Source of the DNA: Cornus controversa
Lineage: Eukaryota > Streptophyta > Magnoliopsida > Cornales > Cornaceae
NCBI GenBank assembly: GCA_026545225.1
Contig: CM048853.1
Span: 18,993,255 to 19,057,254 of the forward strand
DNA length: 64,000 nt
Direction: 5' to 3'
Below, piece after piece: positions 57,083 through 64,000 of the stretch; within the stretch, counting starts at the first letter, position 1, and each line of letters opens with the position of its first letter. The notes under the pieces are model-generated. The model did not search any database. It was not told the DNA's origin and saw nothing but the letters and a program-made list of their open reading frames with translations. The translations under genes were made by a program, and so were the position numbers.

Positions 57083-59880
57083 ATGCAAGCTTCCACAAGC
57101 AACACACACCATGAGCAAGTTCAAGTTATTACCACTTTGAGGAGTGGGAAAATAATTGATAATAAGGTGGGTGAGAAGAAAGAAGAGGAAAAAGTGACCA
57201 CAAGTGCAAGTGCTGAAATTTCTTATGAGCCTAAGGCTCCTTTCCCACAACGTTTCCTTGAAGCATCTAAATTAGGAAAGCAAGGGGACAAGCTACATGA
57301 CATGATGGAGGTGTTTCGACAAGTGAAGATTAATTTACCACTCCTTGATGCCATCAAGCAAATTCCTCCTTATGCTAAATTTTTGAAGGACTTGTGCACT
57401 TAGAAAAGGCATTCTAAAAGTCATGTGCCAAAGAAAGTGATGCTGCCACAACAAGTAAGCTCGATAATTCAGCAGTGTACTCCTCCCAAGTACAAAGATC
57501 CTGGTGCTCTAACTATCTCATGCATTATTGGGGAGCACCATGTTGATAAAGCTCTTATTGATTTGGGTGCAAGTGTGAATTTGTTACCCTATTCAGTCTA
57601 CTTACAATTGGGCTTGGGAGAATTGAAGCCTACCTAAGTGATATTGCAATTTGCAGACAGATCAACAAAGCAGCCCCGAGGAATCATAGAAGACGTGCTC
57701 ATTAAAGTGGACAAGTTCTACTTTCCTGTTGATTTCATTGTACTTGACACTGAGTCGGTTCACAATCCGAAGAGGCACATTCCAGTGGTCCTTGGTCGAC
57801 CTTTCTTAGCTACTGCTGATGCTTGCATAAATTGTAGGTCGGGGATCATGGATATTTCATTTGGCAACATGAATGTTAAGCTTAATGTGTTCAATGCTAT
57901 CCAACACCCCCCAGATCAGAGTGATGTGTTCTGCATGGATGATATTGATGAATGTGTGGAAGAATTTGTTTCATCCTCTATATCTCGAAACTCTCTGGAG
58001 GTATGTAAGTCTCTTTATGACTTTGAAAAAATAAATGATGAAGGGTTGTGCGAAGAGGTGCATTCTATGATGGAAGTGGATGCTATTCAGAATACTCCAC
58101 CTTGGAGAATTCCAATTGAGCCACTACCTTCTCTCTCTAGCACCCCCCTAGTGCCTTCATTGGAGTCCCCTCTAGAATTAGAGTTAAAGCCTTTGTCTGA
58201 CAAATTGAAGTATGTATTCTTGGGGGCACAGCAAACTCTTCCTGTTATAATTGCCTCTGATCTGACAGAAATTCAAGAGAAGAGCTTAGTAGAGGTTTTA
58301 TACCAACATCGTGAAGCAATTGGATGGAGTGTTGCTGATCTTAAGGGTATTGATCCCTCAATTTGCATGCACAAAATTCATCTAGAAAAAGGATGTAAGC
58401 CAACTAGAGAGGCACAGAGGCGACTGAACCCCAATATGAAAGAGGTGGTAAAGAAAGAGGTTGTCAAGTTACTTGATGCAGGAATCATTTATCCAATTTC
58501 TGACAACACATGGGTGAGTCCAACACAAGTGGTTCCAAAGAAGTCTGGTCTTACCATTGTCTCTAACTCTATGGGAGAGCTTGTTCCACAACGTACTGTC
58601 ACAGGTTGGCGTGTTTGCATTGAATACAGAATGCTCAATTCTATGACAAGGAAGGATCACTTTCCTCTTCCATTCATTGGTCAAATACTTGAAAGGTTAG
58701 CTGGTCAGAGCTATTATTGCTTTCTGGATGGCTACTCTGGTTATAACCAAGTGGCTATGGATCTAGAAGATCAAGAGAAGACCACTTTCACTTGTCCCTT
58801 TGGTACTTTTGCTTATCATCGTATGCCATTTGGATTATGTAATGCTCCAACGACATTCCAGAGGTGTATGATGGCCATCTTTTCTGACATGGTGGAAAAA
58901 TTCTTGGAGGTGTTCATGGATGACTTCTCTGTTTTTGGATCATCCTTTGAAAACTATCTGAGTAATTTATCACTGGTGCTTCAAAGGTGCCGAGAGTGTA
59001 ATTTGGTACTTAGTTGGGAGAAGAGCCATTTTATGGTAAAAGAGGGTATTGTATTGGGCCATATTGTTTAGAGAGGGGCATTGAAGTTGATAAAGCAAAG
59101 ATCGACCTAATTGCAACTCTGCCTCATCCAACTTCGGTAAGGCATGTTCGATCTTTCTTAGGCCATGCTGGGTTCTATAGAAGATTTATCAAGGATTTCA
59201 GTAAAGTTGCTCGACCATTGTGCCATTTGTTATCTAAAGATGTTCCCTTTATCTTTGATGAAGATTGTGTGCAAGCTTTTGAAAAACTTCGGTCTCTGTT
59301 ATCTTCTGCACCAATTATGCAATTGCCAAAATAGGCTCTACCTTTTGAAATTATGTGTGATGCCTCTGATTATGCAATGGGAGCAGTGTTGGGACAAAGA
59401 GTAGAGAAACGGCCATATGTCGTCTATTACGCTAGTAAGACTCTCTCTAATGCCCAACTCAATTATACAACCATAGAGAAAGAGCTTCTAGCCGTAGTGT
59501 TTGCCCTGGACAAGTTTCGTTCTTATTTACTAGGGTCCAAGGTGGTTGTCTACTCTGATCATGCAACATTGAGACACTTATTGACAAAGAAAGAAACCAA
59601 ACCACTTCTTATTCGATGGATTTTATTGCTGCAAGAATTTGATTTGGAGATAAAACACAAAAAGGGGACGGAGAATGTGGTTGAAGATCATTTATCTCAG
59701 ATTGAGTTTGAGCCGGTGATCGATGCATTACCTATTCGAGACTCATTCCCGGATGAGCAATTGTTTGGAATTGGTTTGATGAAAGTCAATGGCCAAAGGT
59801 TGAAGCATTGTGTGGAAGGATGTGTGCCAAGAAGAGACGTAAAGTCCATCGACTTGACGGATCCCGTCTATCCGACTTAA
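57083..59880 (+). pseudogene. pol: C pol: protease, RT, RNase H; integrase deleted
   Basis: Protease (HHVDKALIDLGASVNLLPYS) lies near 57538-57596, between a TAG at about 57401 and a TAA at about 57635. A long open stretch (57638-59071) carries the linker and RT ([34 protein letters not shown]). In the RT block C has WRVCIEYRML, with Asp changed to Glu and Lys to Met. A 1-base deletion near 59069 and a TAG near 59333 precede RNase H ([31 protein letters not shown]). The frame then passes from DEQLF (59752-59766) to [10 protein letters not shown] (59781 on), the same integrase deletion as H1. Confidence 0.87.
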
Positions 59881-59911
59881 TCCCTTCGGAGAGTCAATCG
59901 TCTCCTATGGA

Positions 59912-61283
59912 TGATGTGGCTAAACTCGGATTATATTGTAAGCTTAATTTTTGCCCTTTTTATCAAAATATAATTTAACCACTCGTAAGAGCACGAATCT
60001 TTGTAGATAAGGTTCTATATAGAGGGTATCGATCCCACGAGGACTAGTAGCAATTGTCTTAAAGAAAGATTAATTCTACTTTAATCCTAAAAACAGGTCT
60101 TTGAATTTTTGTTTACAACCTATTGCATGAATGTAATGACAATGAAATTAAAGAGTAAAGGATGGGAGAGAGAACTAGGGTTGGTTTCCACCACTAGCCA
60201 TTCACATGTTCATAAGTGTAGCAAGCATGGGATTCATTAATTAAATGCCTAACAATGTCATTAGGCTTGTGACCTCAATGACATATCAAAAGATCAATGT
60301 GTGTGCTAACCTATCATAATCCATCTTCAACAAGCATAGCTCTTCAACCTAACTAACTACCTAATTACCCTACTCACTAAGTGAACCCTACATGCATCCA
60401 AACTACCTTGTCTTGGTATGGTCTATACAAGCAAACATCACACATTCATTTAAACACCATTATCTAGCCATCATTTGCACTTCTTGTGGAATATGCAAAT
60501 GTTGTGCATTCAAAGGAGAAAATCTACTCTAAGACAAGAATAAACTCCATATCAAATGAATATATAGAAGAAATGTATTTGTGTACATGATCACTAGGCT
60601 AAATAATCAACATTTAATTACAAATCCCAAGTGCTATAAGAAGGAACAAGTTTACATGGCTAGGGGTTGAAACCAACACCCTAGTAGAAGAGTTAGTTGC
60701 TCATGGCAGCCTTGCACCCTTCCATTGGTGAAGAAAGTGAAGCTTCTTGGTCTGGTTCAGCTCCTCTTCTTCCTCTCTCGAAGGTCTCTCCTGATGGTCT
60801 GATGTGTGTTGAGAGATATTTGAGATATGGCCCTTTTTGTGCTTTTTGGCTTCCTTTTCAACCTTGGGGGCCCACCATATATAAATATATATGACTATAT
60901 ATATCCTTTGTATCAAGAAGGTCCCCAAGGGTCTTGTTCAAGTCAGACAATCCCCTTAAGTCGTGCAAAAAGGGGGATTTTGTTGCAAGTGGGAGAGCAG
61001 GTGAGCAAGTGGCCAAGTGGGTTCTGCAGAATCTCGATTGGATCTCGATTGATCGAGATTTCGATTAATCGAGATCAACATCTCGATTGATCGAGATGCC
61101 TTTGGCTGCAATTTCTGATTTTTCTCTTGAATTGCAAAAAAGCCTCAAACTTTGCTCCATTTACTCCAAGACCTACAATACATCAAAAACACAAAAATAC
61201 CGTAAACATATCTCGGTAAATGCAAAAACAGAACTAACATATGCAATAAAAAGGGTCAAATGCATAGAATTGAACACTTATCA
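59912..61283 (-). repeat. D2 3' LTR
   Basis: On the minus strand, TGATAAGTGTTCAATTC to TTTAGCCACATCA, 1372 bp. The palindrome array (61030-61098) lies about 125 bp upstream of a TATA-like GATATATATAG near 60905. PPT AAGTTTGGGGGTG (61296-61284) directly precedes it. Confidence 0.9.
61030..61098. repeat. Palindrome array in D2 LTR
   Basis: ATCTCGATTGATCGAGAT occurs twice, plus a TTCGATTAATCGAGAT unit and an incomplete AATCTCGATTGGATCTCG unit. This is shorter than the solo LTR's array. Confidence 0.85.
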
Positions 61284-63040
61284 CACCCCCAAACTTACAT
61301 ATTGCTAGTCCCTTAGCAATACGATATTACAAAAATGAAATTAACTATCTTGTACAAAAGTTTAGTCATGCTCAGTCATCAACTAGATAAAGGGCGATCA
61401 TCCGTTCATTTCACAGTTGGCAAATGCAACAAGTATTACAGAACTATGTGGTCATTAGCAAAAATGGACTTGCACAAGCTATAAATAAACAACGGTCCCC
61501 ACATAATGGCCAGTCTGAACAAACATATCAATCCCGACCCCAAAATCCTTTTTGAAAAGTGAACATGCATTCTAACGCGCGGCTTTTGTCATATTTGGAG
61601 AAGAAAACGAACAAATCTGTTTTGAAGAGAAAAATTCATTGAAAACGCTCGACACCGCTGTTCATTATTGCAAAACATTCATGATTGCTCATGTGCGGAT
61701 GACCATGCAATGCTTAGCTCTTTTTGCTTTCTTGTAAGCCCATGTAGCGGCATTGGGCCAATGACTCCCAAACCAATTGGCTTTAGGGCATTAGGTGAAG
61801 AAACACCCCTCGGACTTAATAACCGAGCTTACAAGGCGATGAGCTTAAGCAAGCCACCCGCTTATTATTGCTCTTTTTTTCTCTCTTTTCTTTTTTTTTG
61901 TTCTTTTTTTTTTTTTTTTTTTACAACAACCGGAAGAACATATTCTTTAAGCTGTTCAGATAAAAATAGAAATTTACAAAATTCTCCCTCAGACTTATAC
62001 CCCACAGTTTAAAATGCATGTGTGCGAATTTGTGCGTTTAAGGACAAATTTAGGGCAAGAACCATACGTGTTCAAATTTAGACAAAAATGTAGACCGTTA
62101 TAGCCTACTATATAGCGTGCAAAAGTGCGGGTATTTACAATGTTAAAGTTCTTAACTACCTGCTGCATTTACCTCGGACATTTATTCAAATGATTTGCCT
62201 CTAAAAAACACGACATCATGGCAAATATGCAAAAATATCAAGGAAAAAAAACATGCTCAACAATGATAATCAATATAAGACTGAACATTGCATGCATATG
62301 CAAGTGGTATAGCATACCGCACCCCCAAACTTATATGCAACATTGTCCTCAATGTTTGGACAAGAAGAATAAGGAAAAAAGTTACCGGGATTGTAGAATG
62401 CGACAAAAATGGTATGCCACAGTAGCGGTCATCCTACAGATAAGAAAAACCTGCACAAAACACCAACCGGATACCACGAGCATGAAAAGGAACAAAAAGT
62501 ATAGGAAAAGAGCATAATAAAATAAGTATACACAAAGAGACACTGCCAAGATCACTACATATCTAAGAGTCTGAACTGGTGTTTCCCAATTGTCTAAGAG
62601 GTCTATGCGATAAGATATTGACTATCCAGGCACACTAACGTATAACATGCAAAGGGGCTGCCTTTCTTTATTACCGCCATACTGCATTGAAGCAATCTCA
62701 ACAGTATTGGGAATTTAAACTAGGCGGTAATAAATGGAAATCATCAACTGAATCGCATATAACAATTTGGCAAGTGGTACTACATACATAGTCAAAGTAT
62801 AGAGAACGGATATATTGATAGAAAGCAAAAATAAAGACAGTAAAGATAAGACATGATATAAAAGAAAAGAAAACTGTATTCCATAAATATATAAAATGAG
62901 TTCAGTACAAATCGTACATACATATGGAATACTCATAAAAAAAACTAAAAATGAAAGAAAACATGGCCAACATGGCCTATCAAACAGAAAGAAAGAAAAA
63001 GAAATACAAAAAGTAAAATAGAAAAGACACATAAAAGCAG
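61284..63040 (-). other. D2 3' UTR
   Basis: Non-coding. Holds the PPT (61284-61296), conserved module (about 61704-61796), a T-rich run (61867-61922) and the hairpin plus internal tract (about 62323-62356). It is closely alignable to the D body 3' UTR, which lacks the first 160 bp. Confidence 0.75.
62339..62356 (-). ncRNA. Conserved AGGA-loop hairpin in D2
   Basis: AACATTG-AGGA-CAATGTT on the minus strand, followed by AAGTTTGGGGG, as in the D body. Confidence 0.65.
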
Positions 63041-64000
63041 CTACTCGAGGGCGGGTGGTGGTGGTGGTGGCTCGGTGGGAGCAGAAGTGGAGGTGGAAGC
63101 TCGTCTTGCAAACAGGAACTGCAGGTCTTGCCGGAAGGCTCGGAACTCGTCGAGAATCACCCTCTGACCCTGTGCCAGAGAAGAAATGTCTGAACGAATG
63201 CCCTCCAGCTAACTCTGCGTCACCTGGACGTGCTTGTCAAAACCCTGCTGGAGCCGCTCAACATTAGCCGCTAGGCAGGAATAGCTGGTCGCCAGGATGT
63301 CATGCCGCTCTGCAGCAATATCCATCTCCTCATCCTCTATCTCCTCGTCCTCAGACCCATCCCCTGCAGGCTCTCCCTCCTCTATCTCCACCGGGGCATC
63401 CATATCTACATCGTCTGGAGGATCGCCCGGGTGGTCCTGTCGCTCTAAGTGTCACCTCACCCGCTCCCACTGAGAAGATGTGAAGTGGGTGGGCGGTGCT
63501 AACTGGATGTCAGTATCACTGTCCGGTATACTCGCACTACTGAGAAAAGCTGTGACCAGGAAAGGAAAGGGAAGCCGCCAGCTCGCTGCTCGCCTCATCC
63601 TCTTGTTGATGAGGCCATCCCAGACTTTGAACATCTGCCCCTAGATCAGTGATGGGACAGAAACCCACGTGCCCGTGTGGAAAGAATGAAGGCAATGGAG
63701 GAGGTCGCCCCTACGCTCTGCCACGTGCTGCAGGGCACACGTGTTCTTGATGAGAACGGTGTCCAAGAACCACAGTCTGCTCGGGCACACGATTTGGACA
63801 TGTAGATGTGACTGGGCGTGGTAAATACCCCTCCACACATGTCCATCACGATGGAGAATAGTGTCGTGTCTGCTGGAAGTGCGGCCCTGAAAAGCGGTCG
63901 ACTGTCCTGGTCAACCATGTCTGGCGGCTGCTGGTGAGGAATACCGAGCATCTGCGTAATCCGGCTCGGCGTAATCGTAATAGTCGTGGTGCCCAAGACC
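63041..64000 (-). pseudogene. D2 env-position ORF, partial and broken
   Basis: Homologous to the D ORF at 41707-42931 and cut by the window end. Fragments in several frames show TTTITITPSRITQMLGIPHQ, SRLWFLDTVLIKNTC, GTWVSVPSLI, ASWRLPFPFLVTAF and the acidic GSEDEEIEDEEMD stretch. Frame changes near 63800 and 63640 and a stop near 63211 break it. The proline-rich end is conserved. The GC-richer codon use matches the other D ORF. Confidence 0.75.

Larger units (their letters stand above)
53958..59911 (+). mobile_element. C: family C Athila-like element, 5' LTR to end of pol
   Basis: 5' LTR (53958-55478), PBS, gag (55624-57030), pol (57083-59880) lacking integrase, then interrupted 31 bp later by D2. 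The env-like ORF and 3' LTR, if present, would lie beyond the window. The first LTR base is G instead of T. Confidence 0.88.
59912..64000 (-). mobile_element. D2: minus-strand Athila-like element, 3' part; continues past window end
   Basis: 3' LTR (61283 to 59912), PPT, 3' UTR with conserved module and hairpin, and the 3' part of the env-like ORF. Unlike the solo LTR at 38572-40005, the PPT is directly adjacent, so this is a true element end. It inserted just after element C's pol stop, in the opposite orientation. Confidence 0.88.

Overview
This is a repeat-dense stretch of a flowering-plant nuclear genome; the species cannot be named from the sequence. Almost all of it is LTR retrotransposons nested in one another. 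Plant-type features include primer-binding sites complementary to tRNA-Asp or initiator tRNA-Met, Athila-like and Tekay/Del-like Ty3/gypsy proteins, an Athila-type 'putative plant transposon protein' ORF in the env position, a Ty1/copia pol and a TRIM miniature. No intact host gene was recognised. The one stretch without obvious LTR elements, 29459-32837, holds tandem repeats and remnants resembling DNA transposons.

I use working names. Family C: Athila-like, LTR about 1.5 kb starting TGATAGGCGTTGAATG. Family D: Athila-like, LTR about 1.4 kb. Family E: small, Gag-like ORF only, LTR about 1.5 kb. T: chromoviruses. Layout: 1-4050 copia element with a C solo LTR in its RT; 4374-10404 chromovirus T1, cut by a TRIM (9498-10066) and by E; 10405-15634 element E, its 3' LTR broken at 15634 and fused to C-family element H1 (15635-27165), which carries an inverted E copy, E' (about 21935-25305); 27166-29458 end of D3; 29459-32837 AT-rich island; 32838-38571 element B (family C) with a D solo LTR (38572-40005); 40024-47370 minus-strand D body with pol and env-like ORF; 47371-53957 minus-strand chromovirus LTRs and an integrase tail around a C LTR fragment; 53958-59911 element C; 59912-64000 minus-strand element D2, running off the window.

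The most interesting patterns are non-coding. (1) In both the D body and H1, the spacer between pol and the env-like ORF has a cluster of palindromes, then a TATA-like box 30-34 bp further on, then the ORF. In family D the same palindrome word lies upstream of the TATA box in the LTR. This suggests a second, internal promoter under the same control as the LTR. (2) A hairpin with loop AGGA and covarying stem pairs, followed by an internal polypurine tract, recurs in families C, D and E. (3) A longer conserved 3'-UTR module recurs in the same families. (4) Two C-family copies share the same integrase deletion. (5) Family E looks like a non-autonomous element encoding only a zinc-knuckle/coiled-coil remnant of Gag.

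All large coding regions except the E ORF carry stops or frameshifts, mostly C-to-T or G-to-A changes as expected in methylated DNA. Target duplications recovered by eye (GACAG, TAGTA, TGTTC) fix the ends of three insertions exactly. All comparisons were made by eye.
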